A stretch of 47,014 nt of DNA from contig MU657235.1 in NCBI GenBank assembly GCA_026770575.1, positions 53,887 to 100,900 of the forward strand, given 5' to 3'. A model generated the notes under the pieces. The model had not been told where the DNA came from. It saw only the letters and a list, made by a program, of their open reading frames with translations, and searched no databases. Source of the DNA: Pelagophyceae sp. CCMP2097 (lineage: Eukaryota; Sar; Pelagophyceae). This document shows positions 10,524-21,320 of this stretch, piece by piece. Position numbers and translations under genes: made by a program. The stretch's first letter is position 1; every line of letters begins with the position of its first letter.

Positions 10524-11930
10524 TTAGTAGAGCATCGTGTACCCGGCGGCGGCGAGGAAGCCGAGGACGGGCAGCGGGCAGATGAGCTGGTGGTCCAGCA
10601 GAGCGTCGCCTGAAACGCCTCGCCGGACGTCGTTCTTCAAGTCTTGCTTCGTCGCCGCCCGCTTCGCCTCCTGGTCGGCGCGGCCGTGGTGCCGTGTGCC
10701 AAAGGCCACGTCCCAGACGCCGCCCAGCGAGGCAAAGGTGTAGTTGGAGTTTTTGTGGCCTTCGTGGTGCCAGTCGTGGTGGTGCGGCATCTGCGCCCAG
10801 GGCAGGAAAGCGGCCTGCACCGAGTGCGCCACGTTGAACCACCCAGAGACGCCAGAGTGCTTCTCCATGGACTCGCACATGCGGAAGAGCCGCGACGCGA
10901 CGAGGAGCGGCACGGGCAGCGGCACGAGCAACTGGGTGGACGTTTCGCAGAGGATGGCGTTGAAGAAGTTGTCGAGCCAGTGGTCCATGTACGTCGTCCG
11001 CGCCAGCGGCGTCTTGGCCCAGTGGTGCAGCGAATGCACGTGGTCCCACAAGAACTTGTTGGAGTGCAGGTTTCGATGCATCCAGTACATGCCAAAGGAC
11101 ATTACGTAATGATGTAAGAGCACTTTAGCAAACCACAGCAGCGCCACGGGCACCGGCGGCGCCATCATGACAAAGGGCTTGTCCAGAAACGGGTAGAGCT
11201 GGGGGATGCCGTAGAACGTGCCAAAGTCGAGGCAGAACATGGCAATCATCGTGCAGAAATCGTGATTCTCAATCTGCTTCAGCTCGGCCTCGGTCCGCCC
11301 CGTGACGTCGCGGTCCGCCGCGCGCTTGCGCGCCGGCTGCGTCCGCCATTTGGGGAAGGCGTCGTAGCAGTATTCGAGGTACCACGTGTACCTACCGCAA
11401 CCATCGACAAACGTAGTCGGACGAACAGATCGAGCCACGCGATTTGGCGCCCCGCGCGCGTTCGGCCAAGGCCCTCGCTTGCGCGCGCGCGAAAAAGCTC
11501 GTTGGCGCAGGCACGCGTTGGCACTTACGCGCGGCGCAGCACCGAGCCGGCGCATTTGAACGCGAGGAGCGACCGGAAAGAATGCGCCGAGCCTGCGGCC
11601 AGAGGTTCGGTCAAAGATTGCTCGCCCTCTGGGCGTGGTGGCCCGCGCATGGGCGTCGTCGGCTGTGTTGACGCACCGGCGACGTCGAGCGCGGCGCCTT
11701 TTGCGAGCGAGAGGCCGCAGAGCGACGCGAGGATGACCTACCAACGTAAGCACGTCCCGGGCGGCGCGGCCGGCGAAGCGGAACTGGCATCGCCGCGGGG
11801 CGGGATCCTTCAGAACGTCCGACTTCAGCCAGGAAAAGCCAGCGAAGAGTCTCGTGACACTGCGCGTGCTGACGATTTCAATCTCCGAGTTGCCGATTAG
11901 GGGAGCGCGCGCGGGGGAGCCCTGCTTCAT
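10524..11930 (-). CDS. Fatty-acid hydroxylase / sterol-desaturase superfamily membrane enzyme
   Basis: Exons 11874-11930 (tentative 3' edge), 11529-11737 and 10524-11391 join in phase to about 377 aa. The three di-iron histidine boxes are present: HRNLH, HSLHH, and HHHDWHH followed by the usual N-Y-T/F...WDVAFGT ending. Hydrophobic segments precede and separate the boxes (VILASLCGLSLAKGAALDVA; VPVALLWFAKVLLHHYVM). Members of this superfamily oxidise sterols, sphingoid bases or fatty acyl chains in the ER using O2 and electrons from cytochrome b5; the substrate cannot be told from sequence. The protein ends GYTMLY after a hydrophobic C-terminal segment. The junction at 11392-11528 (GTAAGT donor) is secure; the first exon rests on a weak GTCAGC donor. 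Confidence 0.85.
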   Translation of the reverse strand: MKQGSPARAPLIGNSEIEIVSTRSVTRLFAGFSWLKSDVLKDPAPRRCQFRFAGRAARDVLTLVGHPRVALRPLARKRRRARRRRCVNTADDAHARATTPRGRAIFDRTSGRRLGAFFPVAPRVQMRRLGAAPRVSANACLRQRAFSRARKRGPWPNARGAPNRVARSVRPTTFVDGCGRYTWYLEYCYDAFPKWRTQPARKRAADRDVTGRTEAELKQIENHDFCTMIAMFCLDFGTFYGIPQLYPFLDKPFVMMAPPVPVALLWFAKVLLHHYVMSFGMYWMHRNLHSNKFLWDHVHSLHHWAKTPLARTTYMDHWLDNFFNAILCETSTQLLVPLPVPLLVASRLFRMCESMEKHSGVSGWFNVAHSVQAAFLPWAQMPHHHDWHHEGHKNSNYTFASLGGVWDVAFGTRHHGRADQEAKRAATKQDLKNDVRRGVSGDALLDHQLICPLPVLGFLAAAGYTMLY

Positions 11931-12418
11931 CCGGGTCGGGGGGGGAGGGCGGGGAGACGCCGCGCGCCGACTTTGTTGAACGAAAAGTTTTCGGCCAGGT
12001 CCGGCCTCGGAACTCCGTCGCGAGTCGCTTTACGCAGAAAGAAGGAAAAGAAGGGTTTTCCTTTGGGCCGACAGGGCGCAGGAGAGCCCTCCGTGGCGCG
12101 GCCCACCACGCCAGGAGTGTTGTTCAGCACCAGGGCGAGAAATAAGTCGCGAATCGTGCAAGGACCAGAGGCCGGAACGCGCAATCCGGCGTGCGCCACG
12201 CCTCCCTCCGAGAGCTCGCTCGAGAGCCCGAGCCGCGGCGAGGTCCGAAAATCACTCGTGAAGCATGTGCGGTTCCCGCGGGCCCGGGGCCCGCGTGCGG
12301 TTCCGTGATCGCGACGAGAATCTGAATCAAGGATCCGTCGCCTCGGCTCGGCGGCCCGCGCCTCTCTGCATTGCGGGCTGCGAGGCCCGCGCCTGGCGTC
12401 GAAAGTCGTGGTCCGACG
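11931..12418. promoter_or_regulatory. Divergent upstream region of hydroxylase and MFS genes
   Basis: 488 bp separate two divergent start codons. The sequence is GC-rich with a purine-rich stretch GAAAGAAGGAAAAGAAG near 12038-12056. Long open frames in both directions are compositional. Promoter elements cannot be named. Confidence 0.35.
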
Positions 12419-14988
12419 ATGGAGGAAACGCTGGCAGTCGTCGGCCTCGGACCGTCTGGCAAGGCGACTCTCGTCCAGTGCGGCCTCGTAGCAGCCTCCG
12501 TGCCGACAGCGTCCGTGTGGCGACGAGACGCAACCCGTTGTGCTCGTGCAAGCCGTCGCAAGGGCGACGCCACAGAGCTGCAACGAGAGAGAGACTCCAG
12601 AGAGGCTCTTGAGCGGCGCCTCGACGCCTTCTCGTAGGCCGGTGCACTCGTCCAGGCGCTCACCGTGGCCACGAGCTGCGCTTCATCTGAGTGGGGCGTC
12701 TCCGAGGGCCGCGCGTGGGCGGTGTCGCAGCTCGTTGTGCTCGGGGAAGTCTTGGGCGCGGCGGTCTGGGGATTTGCCGCCGACGCCCTCGGAAGAGCAG
12801 AGGTTTCTTCTTTAGCCTGCGTCCTCGCGGCGGGTTCAGCGGTCATCTGCGCTTTGGCGACGTCGTTCGACGCGCTCTCCGTTGGGTGTTTTGGTTGTGG
12901 GTTTGCACTTGGCGGCATGGCCGCCGCGCCGTCAGTTTTGATGGTCGAACGGTCGGCGGCTCAAGGCCGCGGACGATACGCCGCGGCGCTCGGCTTCTTT
13001 TTCGCCGCCGGCGGCGCCTTTGCCGCGGTGGCGCACGCCGCGGTGCATGGGGCCGTGGAGAATCTTGTTTTTTTCGGCTTTTACAAACTTGACGCGCACG
13101 TGTGGCGCGGCGCCTTCCTATTCGTGGCGCTGCTGCCGCTCGGCGCTGCCGTGGCCTGCTCAAGGAGGCTCCCAGAGTCGGTGAGGTGGCTTTTATCGAA
13201 GCGCCGAGATGCCGCCGTGATACGCCGCGTCGGCGAAACAAGACCCGCAACGACGGTGCACACGGTACTGAAGGCGAGGGGCGCCTGGAAAGATGCCTCT
13301 CGAGAAGCGGAAAGAGTGTCTCTGGACCGTCGTAATCAGGCGCGCCGCGTCGTCGAGGCCGCTGCATCGGCAAACTTCGGGTCGCACCACGCCGTGACGC
13401 ACGCGATGCTCGCCTTTGACGCCGCGCTGGACGCGCTGGACGAAGCGCTCGTCGGCGGCGCGGGGCCGGCGGGCCGCGCCGAGACGACGTGCGTCGCCTC
13501 GGAGACGAGGCGCGTCGCCTCGGAGACGAGCCGCGCCGCACTTGCCGCGCTTGCCGCCGCGGCGCTGCCGCAAATGCGGAATTCGGCGCGTTTGCGGCGC
13601 ATCTTGCGAGAGGTGTCGAGTGCGGCTATGTCGTGCTTGGCGAGCGTGGCGTTTCTGCATGGCTTTGCGTCCTTTGCAGTGCTGCAGCTCATCCGCCTCG
13701 AGTTCGATGCAGACGGCGAGTCTTCTTGGGAGACGGCGTCGGAGAGAGCGGTTTCCTGATGGAGGCCAAGGCCCCGCTCAGAGTGTCGCAAGACAATATC
13801 TTGGCATCCCGTAGGTCGTGCAGACGCGTCCGCCTTCGCAACGCTCCGACAATCGCTCCAACAATCGCTCCCACACGGCCGGCTGCTACGGCCGCTGGGG
13901 TCGGCGCGTTGGGCGCCGTCGCTGGCGGCGGGCGAGTCGTGCGCCGCGCTGGACTATACTCTAGTGTCGCTCGCGGTGATTTCTCAAGTCGCGGGCACAT
14001 GGGTCTCAAGGCACCTCATCGACATCATCGGCCGCAGACTCACGCTCTCGTCGCTCTTCGCCGTCGCCGCGGCGGGCGTGCTCTGCCTCGCCACGCCGGA
14101 GTACGTCTCGCAGGTGGAAGCGCTGCAATTCAGACGGCGTCTCGGATTCGAGTCAACGGCACAGTGCATACAGAGGCGGGAGAGGCGGCGCCGGGGAAAG
14201 GCCCTCGGCGTCGCCGTCGGGCGCGGAAGCGCGTGGAGCGAGTGGTGTCGTACCGTCGCATCGCCGTACCGTCATCAATCGCGCCTAGGACTCGCACTTC
14301 CCTACTTTGTGCCCTCATGGCCACGCGCGGCGCCCTCGCCGCGGCCCAGACCGTCGTCGCAATCTTCGCAGCCGAGTTGCATGCCGTCGACGCGCGCGCG
14401 AGTCCGTCGGCGGCGCCTTCTGAAAGTCTTTTTTGGGAAGGGCCCTCGTCTTTTTTCTGAAAGTCTTTTTTCTGAAAGTCTTTTTTGGGAAGGGCCGAGG
14501 CGCCGCCTTTTTCTCCCACGGGACGGCGGTCCTAGGCGCGGTGTCGCTTATTTACGTTTCTGCGCGCCTCGGCGGCCTGGCGGCGACGTCTTGGGTCGCG
14601 GCGCCGACGCCGGTGTCTACAGCCTCGTTGCTGGCGCCGACCCGCGTCCGAGTCTGGAAACCAAAACGCAAGAGTTTGAAAGTGCCGGACCACAGACATG
14701 GGAAATCGGGCATCGTACGCTGCGGGGAGCTGGCGTCGCCAACGGATCGCGGAGTGCGTTGAACACTGGATGACAGAGTCCCATGAACACCGTCAATAGG
14801 TCACCCTTATCGTCGTTACCGCGGCCTGGGCGTCGCTGGCCATGCCCACGGAGACGGCGGGCTGCGCGCTGCGCGACGGTTTCGAGGACGCCGGGTCGCT
14901 GCGCCGCTTCCGGCACTCGCATAAACGAGACGCCCGACCGCAGCACGCCACCGCCGCCGAAAACGAACGGCTGCCGCTCCTGAATTGA
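12419..14988 (+). CDS. Major facilitator superfamily transporter (SV2/organic-solute-like)
   Basis: Exons resolved in phase: 12419-12499, 12638-about 13755, 13815-14151, 14289-14401, 14536-14645 and 14800-14988. The 3' edge of exon 2 is unresolved, and an in-frame 75-nt intron at 13265-13339 is possible. The N-terminus fits the SV2-type opening (ETLAVVGLGPSGKATLVQC). Family signposts follow: GEVLGAAVWGFAADALGR (loop 2-3 motif), RLPESVRWLLSKRRDAA after helix 6, GTWVSRHLIDIIGRRLT at helix 8, the IFAAELHAVDARAS segment after helix 10, and LAMPTETAGCALRD at the C-terminal end of helix 12. About 12 helices are expected. Substrate is unknown; SV2-like carriers move organic ions, sugars or phosphate across plasma or vesicle membranes. 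It converges with the ankyrin/J gene. Confidence 0.85.
14152..14288 (+). repeat. MFS intron carrying a motif shared with a meckelin intron
   Basis: This 137-nt intron (GTCAAC...CCTAG) contains GTGCATACAGAGGCGGG at 14164-14180, identical except for one base to 3474-3490 inside meckelin intron 2. Similar flanking G/A-rich sequence follows in both. Confidence 0.5.
14402..14535 (+). repeat. MFS intron with tandem CTGAAAGTCTTTTTT repeats
   Basis: CTGAAAGTCTTTTTT occurs three times between about 14419 and 14493, the first and last copies followed by GGGAAGGGCC. The intron is bounded by a GTCCGT donor and a CCTAG acceptor that join the exons in phase. Confidence 0.55.
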
Positions 14989-15406
14989 CGTGCGCGAGCG
15001 TGATATGTAACCCTCTACTTGTTTCTCCACCCCACGCGCAAGGCCTCGTTGTGAGAATCACTTCGCCGCCGGCTCGCGACACCCCCTTTGGGTGAGGAGG
15101 GTTCAGCCCTGCGAAGGGTCCTGCTCGGTCTCGAGGATCACCATGTTGTTGAGTGGGCATCACCATGCTGTTAAGTGAGACGGCCAGTGCCACTGGCGGC
15201 GACTTTTGGCGTGCGAGACCGCCGACGTCGGTCCAAAGGCGCCTCGGAGCGCCACCTTTAACGAGAATAAATTAAGAATCAATTTAAATCCCCCTCAGAA
15301 ACCCGACATTTGAAACCAGGATCAATTTAGAATAGACCGAGAATTTCGCTGTTTCGTGTGCTGTTTGGTGTGGCGCCTTTCGGCGCCGTCAAATGCGCCG
15401 CGTGAC
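14989..15406. other. Convergent 3' region of MFS and ankyrin/J genes
   Basis: 418 bp between two stop codons. A short duplication CATCACCATG-TTGTTGAGTG / CATCACCATG-CTGTTAAGTG lies near 15137-15178. An A/T-richer patch (about 15260-15345) probably holds polyadenylation signals for both genes. No gene seen. Confidence 0.45.
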
Positions 15407-18355
15407 TCATCGCCCCGCGTTGTTAAAGGAGTTTCGCCAGTTGCCGCTCGCCTCGTCTTCGCTCTCCTCTGGATCATCCTCGTACTCCGAGTCGCTCTGC
15501 GCCGCCCGACCAAAGTCCGGCACGTTGGTCTTCAACGAAGAGTGCGCGGCGTTGATCCGTTGGAAGTGGAGATGGGCTCGATGGCGGTGCTCCGGCGAAG
15601 CGTTGGCGTGTCGATCGGGATGCCACTTAAACGACAAGGCTCGATATTTCGACCGAAGCACGGACGGGTCCACGGGCCCAAACGCGGCTAAGCCCAGCAG
15701 CTCGCGCGCGGGCGTCTTGGCGCGGAGGCGTTCCTGCGACTCTTTTCGAGACCACCCCGCCATCTTCGCTTTGTGCGAGGCCAAATCCTCCATTATCGTC
15801 TTCGCATACACCTCCTGCAGCCGCTGCAAATCCTCCGCCGCGCGCACGTGCTCGAAGAGCGCCGACTAGAGAAGCGCAGGTGAGCCACTTTCAGCCTTTC
15901 ACCGGCCACCTTTCCCTGGCCTGATTCGCCTCTCCGTACGACGGTTCGCGTTTTTCTAAAGTCTCCAAAGATCAAAGGTTGACATAGACCCCTCCGGTGT
16001 AAAGCCCCACCCAGGGTGGATTCTAAGCAAGCAAAGGTCCTTGGACGCGGGCCCGCGCGGAGCACTCGGACCGCTTCTCCAACGACGCGCAATGGTCCCC
16101 GACCAACCGGAGCGATTCGTCCAGCGCCGCTCTGGCCAGCAAAGTGCGGCCCAGCGCCATGAGCGACTTGGCGCGGTTGTGGTGCAACATGGCCACCTAG
16201 AGGCGAGCGTGGATGCCCGGCAGCTCGAGTGGCGTGGTTTAGAATGGCGGCACCCGCCTCTGCGCGTGGGTCCATGCCTTGCCTCTGGGTTGAGGGCCAC
16301 GATTCCTTTCCCAAACTCTGCGAGGCCGACCCTTGCCTGCGGCGGGCTTTCAATGGGCGCGGGTCGTCGCGTTTGCGTCCGTAGGCTTGGATGCCATCTT
16401 CACCAACTCATTGCCAGCCAGGTCAAACGAAGCCAGCGCCAGCTCGTGCTCGCCCTCCTTGCAGAGGCGGTTCGCGCGGTTCGCGCGGGCCCAGAAAAGG
16501 AGAGCGGGGTCGTTTAGAACCTGACCGCGGTTTTCTATCCTCTCGGGACGGTTGAAATCGTCTCGGGTTCGTCTCGGTCCAAAGGCTCCGGAACCCGCGA
16601 ATCGCCGCGGACTACAGAGCCTCTCCTGTGGCGTTCAATGATACCGACTGCGCCGCAATTTCCAAAGGCGTCGGTCCGAACGGTGAGCACGCGCGTCCAT
16701 CTCCGCTCCGTCGCCACGTCCGCCGGCGACCGCCCGCCGTTGTCGACGGCGTCGATGCGCGCGTTGCATTTGGAGATGAGGTGCCGCGCGATCAAGGCGC
16801 GGTTGTGCGCCGCGGCGGCGTGGAGCGGCGTGGCGCCTAGGCGACTCTCACCGGGCACCGGTTTGGGCTCTCCGCCGCTTCCCAGACGCCGCCTTACCGT
16901 TCAACGACTGGGCAGCGAAGTTTGCGTTTGCGCCGCCGCGCAGCAAAAGCTTGACGACGTCGTCGTGCCCGGCGGCGATGGCCGCGTGCAGCGTCGGGGC
17001 TCTCCTCAGAGACATTGCGTCCAGCAAAGGGTCCGCCTTGTCCGCGAAAGCAGTGATCGGGAAGAACGATACGTTGGGCCAGTCGTTGGTGACGTTGGGC
17101 CAGTCGTTGTTCGCGGCCTCGTCGCCTTGCGATCCGCACGCCCTCTCCGCGTTGGCGCCCGCGTCGATCAAAACCTGGCACACGCGCACGTGGCCCGCGC
17201 GCGCGCACGCGTCCAGCGCCGCAGAGAGGACCTAGTGGATCGCCCTGAATATTTGGCCTTCTTCGACAGAGGCCACTTTCGGTGACCTCTTTCTCGGTGA
17301 CCACTTTTCCAATGACCACTTTTCCATGACCACTTTCCAAAAGTCGGCCCTCGAGATTCTGTCGACTGGTCCGGACTTCCACGCCCTTTTCCGGCGCGGC
17401 GTTTCACGGATTCGGCGGCGTCCTGCAAAGCGCCGTTGCGCGAGGCGGCCTGCTGCGAGAGCGTTTGCGTGTGGCCGACGTTCTCTTTTCCGCGTCCCAC
17501 AGACCGCGCCTATTTTGAGACGGCTGGAAGCGTTGGACGGGCCTGTACTTCCGTGGCGTCGATCGCCCCGTGATTGCCTCGACGTGTAGCCTCTCTGATG
17601 CCGCTCACGACTGTCGTCACGTTCCTCGTGCCGGTCTTCCCAACCCCCGGACGATCAACGCGCCGGTCTTCCGGACGCCGCCCTCTTGCGACGACGCCGA
17701 CGTCCCCTGCCGCGGCGAACTTGATCAAGGCGTTTGCGTCGACGGCTGCCAAAGCGACGGCCGCGTTCAGAGCGCCGCTCGCCGCCAGCACCGCCCGCAG
17801 CGGCCGCGGCTCCGCCACGTCGCCAACCTTCTTCTTCTTCTTTTTCTTCTTCTTCTTGCCAACCGCCGCGTCATCGACCGCGGCGTCATCCACCGTGGCG
17901 TCGTCGTCTTCTGAAACGTCCGGCGCCTCGTCCTGCGACGGCGCGTCTTCCAGCGCCGCAGATTCATCCGAAACGCCGCCCAAAGCGTCCTGGCACTGCT
18001 TGGCGAGGTCGGCTATTAAGAACGTGGCGCCGAGGTGGCGCATGCCTTCCGTCTTCATGGTTGTGGCATGATCTTTGACCTGTTGCTCCAACCCAGCGAC
18101 AAGCGATTCCGCCTTGACCTTGCCTTCTTCGCAAACCGCCAGCTTGGCCTGCAGGTCTGCCAGGTCGTCGGCGAGCTCGGAGTTGTCTCCTTCCAAGGAC
18201 TTTACGCGGTTTCTTAAGACGGTCATGTCGCGGGCCTTGGTGGCTTCCCACTCGCTGGCTACTTGAGCCAGCTGACCCGCCAAAGACGGCGGCGGCGCGT
18301 ACGTTCGCGGTGCAGCGCCGCCGCCGTAGCCGCCGTATGCGCCGCGCCGGTGCAT
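15407..18355 (-). CDS. Coiled-coil / ankyrin / TPR / J-domain protein
   Basis: Seven exons close in phase: 17549-18355, 17408-17509, 16898-17231, 16682-16836, 16404-16520, 16047-16196 and 15407-15865; about 707 aa. Order: Gly/Tyr/Pro-rich start; coiled coil (about 35-120); acidic tract; polylysine run (about 167-176); ankyrin-type repeats (about 265-465, e.g. PTLHAAIAAGHDDVVKLLL and GATPLHAAAAHNRALIARHL); TPR helices (about 470-555, RANRLCKEGEHELALASFDL, HHNRAKSLMALGRTLLARAA); and a J domain (about 610-670) with the HPD motif in FKWHPDRHA. J domains recruit Hsp70, TPR and ankyrin repeats bind clients, so an Hsp70 co-chaperone adaptor is likely. The start at 18355 is the best guess, because the frame is open further upstream. 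It could be two genes, but phase continuity argues against that. Confidence 0.75.
15866..16046 (-). repeat. Ankyrin/J intron with a dispersed repeat motif
   Basis: This 181-nt intron contains, on the minus strand, TTGCTTGCTT followed by CACCCTGGGTGGGGCT (about 15998-16035); the same arrangement recurs at about 24807-24843 on the plus strand. It also carries AGAGGCGAATC (15923-15933 in reverse complement), resembling a motif in two other introns. Confidence 0.5.
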
Positions 18356-18534
18356 CCCCGCGGATCGCTTTCCGGCCGCGCTTTGAAACTTGGTCGCTAA
18401 ACTCGCTAAACCTTTTTCAAAATCCTTTCGGCGATCTCCGTTGATTCTCCGACTGGCTCCGGCGGCCCATCGCGGCGCGTGGGCGCCCTTGAGAGACCGA
18501 CACACCTCGCCATCATCGAGTGGCCGCCTCCAAC
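18356..18534. promoter_or_regulatory. Divergent promoter (ankyrin/J gene / 18535 gene)
   Basis: 179 bp separate the proposed start of the minus-strand ankyrin/J gene from the ATG at 18535. TTTAGCGAGTTTAGCGACC-like duplication lies near 18390-18415 in reverse complement. Promoter role inferred from layout. Confidence 0.35.
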
Positions 18535-20018
18535 ATGTCGGACCTCGTGCGTCACTCAGAGCGAACCCTATTCCGGCGTGCCTCCCAAACGCCGCGTTGC
18601 CGCCGTACCCCCTTGATCGCGCCCCGGCAGGCGGAGGAGAACGCGCGGCTGAAGGCACGCGTCGCCGAATTGGTCGCGCTCCGGGACATGGAGCGTTGTG
18701 CGGATGCGGCGGGCCCTCTGCCGAGGCCCGATTGCTGGTGCGGCGGGTCCGGCGGCGCCGCGCGGCGAAGGCTCGAGGCGCTCCGCGCCCAAGTGCGTCG
18801 TGGGACCACCTTGAACAACACCCATATGCAATGGCACCACTTTCGATAGTGCCGGTCAAAAGGCACCTTACACACGGACGACGCAGGTCCTCCAGCTCCG
18901 GCGCCTCGCGTCGATGCAGGCAGAGGCCCTCGCGCGGACGGACGCCGACGGCGCGGTGCGCTCGGGGTTCCCGGGAGGACCGGCGGCAACGGTCGTCTCG
19001 AGGAGAGACCGACAAGAGTCCCCCATCCATCGTCTGCTGACTCGAACCAAGAGTTGCACAGGCGGCGGAGGAGCTGCTCGAGGGCCTGGTGGGCTCGCTG
19101 CGCCAGGTCGCGGGCCTCGTGCCGGCGTCGTCCGCTGCGAAGGCCGCGTCCAAGCCTTCGCCGGAATTGCCGCGCCGCCGCCGCGGCGACGCGCCGCGGC
19201 CGGCCGAGAAGGCCGCATGGTCCAAAAACTGTGACGACGCGCCCGAATGCCGCGCCGAGGCCCGCGGCGTTGCGGCGCACAAGCTGCCGGCGCTGTGGCC
19301 CTCGCTGCTCGCCTCCCTCGAAGCTCTCAAAGACCGTGCCGCGCAAAACGCGCGTTTACGCAAAGCCGCCGCGTTGGCGCGCATCCACGTCGACGGCGAC
19401 GCCGCCGAGTTCCTGCAGAAAGATGGACCTCGGCGGTTACGACCGAGGGACGTGGCCGCAAGACGCCTCCTCCTCGCGCAGAGCGAGCCGGCGGCGACGG
19501 CGTTTGGCGGCGACCGAGCGTGCGGGGATTCGGACTGGGCGCTGCACCTCGACGCGGCGGTGTTTGCGACCGTCGAGGATCAGCTCGCGGAATGCGCCGC
19601 GCTCGCCATTCTCGCAGTCCACGAGCCAGGCAGGCGCCTCGCGTTTGCGGCAGAGGCGTCGCGCCTCGCTTTGGCCCTCGGCGCCCTCGGCGTCGTCGTC
19701 CACGTTCCTGGCGGGGGCGTTTCGGGCGGAAGCGATTCGGCGGAGCGCAAGCTCGCTTCTGGCATCAAAGTGAACCACCTCGACTCCAAAAAAAGACTCG
19801 CAGCAATTCTGCGCCGCTGCGACGCGCGGGGCGCCGCGCTCGACGCCGCCGGGAACGGCCGGAACGCGCCGACGAATGAAGACGGCGGCGACGACGACCG
19901 CACGGCGGCGACGCGCGACGCCGCCCACGAATCATCGCCGCCAAAGCTCCCGAGACCGCCGCCGCCCGACGAGCCATCGCCGCCCGAGGGTGGACACCTC
20001 TCAGATACGGATACCTAA
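18535..20018 (+). CDS. Unrecognised Ala/Arg-rich helical (coiled-coil) protein
   Basis: Exons 18535-18792, 18887-18955 and 19062-20018 join in phase with GTGCGT and GTGCGC donors and CAG acceptors; about 427 aa. The N-terminal 110 residues are heptad-like (AEENARLKARVAELVALRD, RRRLEALRAQVLQLRRLASM). A basic Pro/Arg linker follows (RRRRGDAPRPAEKAA), then a long helical region (LPALWPSLLASLEALKDRAA, ECAALAILAVHEPGRRLAF, ASRLALALGALGVVVHVPGG). The C-terminal ~60 residues are Pro/Asp/Glu-rich and probably disordered. I recognise no family. A cluster CWCGGSGG near residue 65 is too short to call a zinc site. Cytosolic, from lack of signal or membrane segments. Confidence 0.7.
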
Positions 20019-20445
20019 GCTCCTCACGGGCACGTAAACCACTCCCCTCTGCGAGAGTCGGCGCGTCTCGCCCGACTCGAAGTCCGGGCCGCTCCGGACT
20101 CTTCGCGGCCGGCGTGGGAGCAGTTTCGAGTTACGAACCATAGAAAGCGGCGCGGGGCATTCAGTGCACCCGACGGGCACCGGCCGTGCTTAGAACGTGC
20201 ACTGTCGTGTCCGCCTCTCGTTCGTGAGTCCCTTTGTGAGAAATTCGCATGCCGCGCGCCACCGGCCGCGGTTCCGAGCCCCGCCGACCCGAGACGCGCA
20301 GCGCGGGAGATGCGCACGCTCGAAAGACGGCGAGTTGCGAAGAACTTCGTCGACTCCTTAAAAATTACTGCTTACGAGTGCTTCAGAGAGAGCGAGAGAC
20401 TCGACCTCACGCAGCGTCTGAGGACACCACGCTAGAGTTCGGCGT
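20019..20445. other. Convergent intergenic region before WD40 fragment
   Basis: 427 bp between the stop at 20018 and the WD40 fragment. Contains A/T-richer TCCTTAAAAATTACTGCTTA near 20355. The minus-strand open frame at 20024-20317 lacks any recognisable content and is treated as non-coding. Confidence 0.4.
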
Positions 20446-21110
20446 TCAGAACCGCGCCGTCCCGTCGCTGCTCGCAGTCACGACGCGCTCGCCGTCGGGA
20501 GAGAACGCGCAGCTAAAGACGGTGCAAACGGTGCCAGTGTGCCCCTCGAGTACCATCTGCAGCGCAACCCGTCGCGGCGTCCCAGAGCCGCGCCGTCCTG
20601 TCGCTGCCCGCCGCACGACGCGCTTGCCGTCGGGCGAGAACGCGCAGCTCAAGACCCAGCCGGCGTGCCCCTCGAGCGTCGTCTGCAGCGCGCCCGTCTC
20701 GGCGTCCCAGACCCGCGTGGTCTTGTCGTAGCTCGCCGTCGCGACGCACGTGCCGTCGGGCGAGAACGCGCAACTGCAGACCTTCATGGTGTGCCCCTCG
20801 AGCGTCGTCAGCAGCGCGCCCGTCTCGGCGTCCCAGAGCCGCGCCGTCTTGTCCTCGCTCGCCGTGACGAGGCGCGTGCCGTCGGGCGAGAACGCGCAGC
20901 TCCAGACGTGGCCGGTGTGCCCCTTGAGCGTCGCCGTGCCCTTGAAGATGCGGTCGCTGGCGCTGCGGCGGCCAAAGGCGCTCCTGGCGGCGGATGAGGC
21001 TGCGCGCGACGGGCGCCGCGGCCCGGCCAGCGCGGGCGGCGCCTTTCGTGACGAGGAGCGCGTCCAGCCGCCCCGCGAGCCGTAGGACGTGCGCGACCAC
21101 GTCGCTCTAT
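20446..21110 (-). pseudogene. WD40-repeat fragment, frameshifted and truncated
   Basis: Four WD40 units can be read on the minus strand, each built on CAFSPDGTRLVTASEDKTARLWDAETG-type sequence (units near 20930, 20810, 20690 and 20490). The third unit loses frame near 20613 (one base missing in the VVTAGSDRTAR segment) and regains it near 20565 (one extra base), so about 16 codons read in the wrong frame. The fourth unit stops at TGA where LWDAETG should follow, so the propeller cannot close. The N-terminal part also reads better in a different frame (VAHVLRLAGRLDALLVTKG). This suggests a decaying fragment of a lineage-expanded WD40 family, although sequencing errors could mimic it. Confidence 0.6.
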
Positions 21111-21320
21111 TCAAACACCGAAAGCGCCGGCGCGCCGCCGCCCGACTCGGCCTCCATCGCCCCCGCGCGCCGCCTGGCGCCCCTGGCTTCGAACTGGCGT
21201 CACCCGACGCCTGTGTGGCATCGGTTCACGCGCCGTCCCCCCTTTTTTTTTTGCACTTTGGTGAAAGGGGCCCTTTCTTCTGCGCGCGCGCGGCGGCCTC
21301 TGATGCTCTTGCCCGCGGCC

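Noticed and set aside
17510..19384. 624-codon minus-strand frame spanning two genes
   Set aside because: Only the part below 18355 has protein character; the rest overlaps the well-supported plus-strand gene at 18535-20018.
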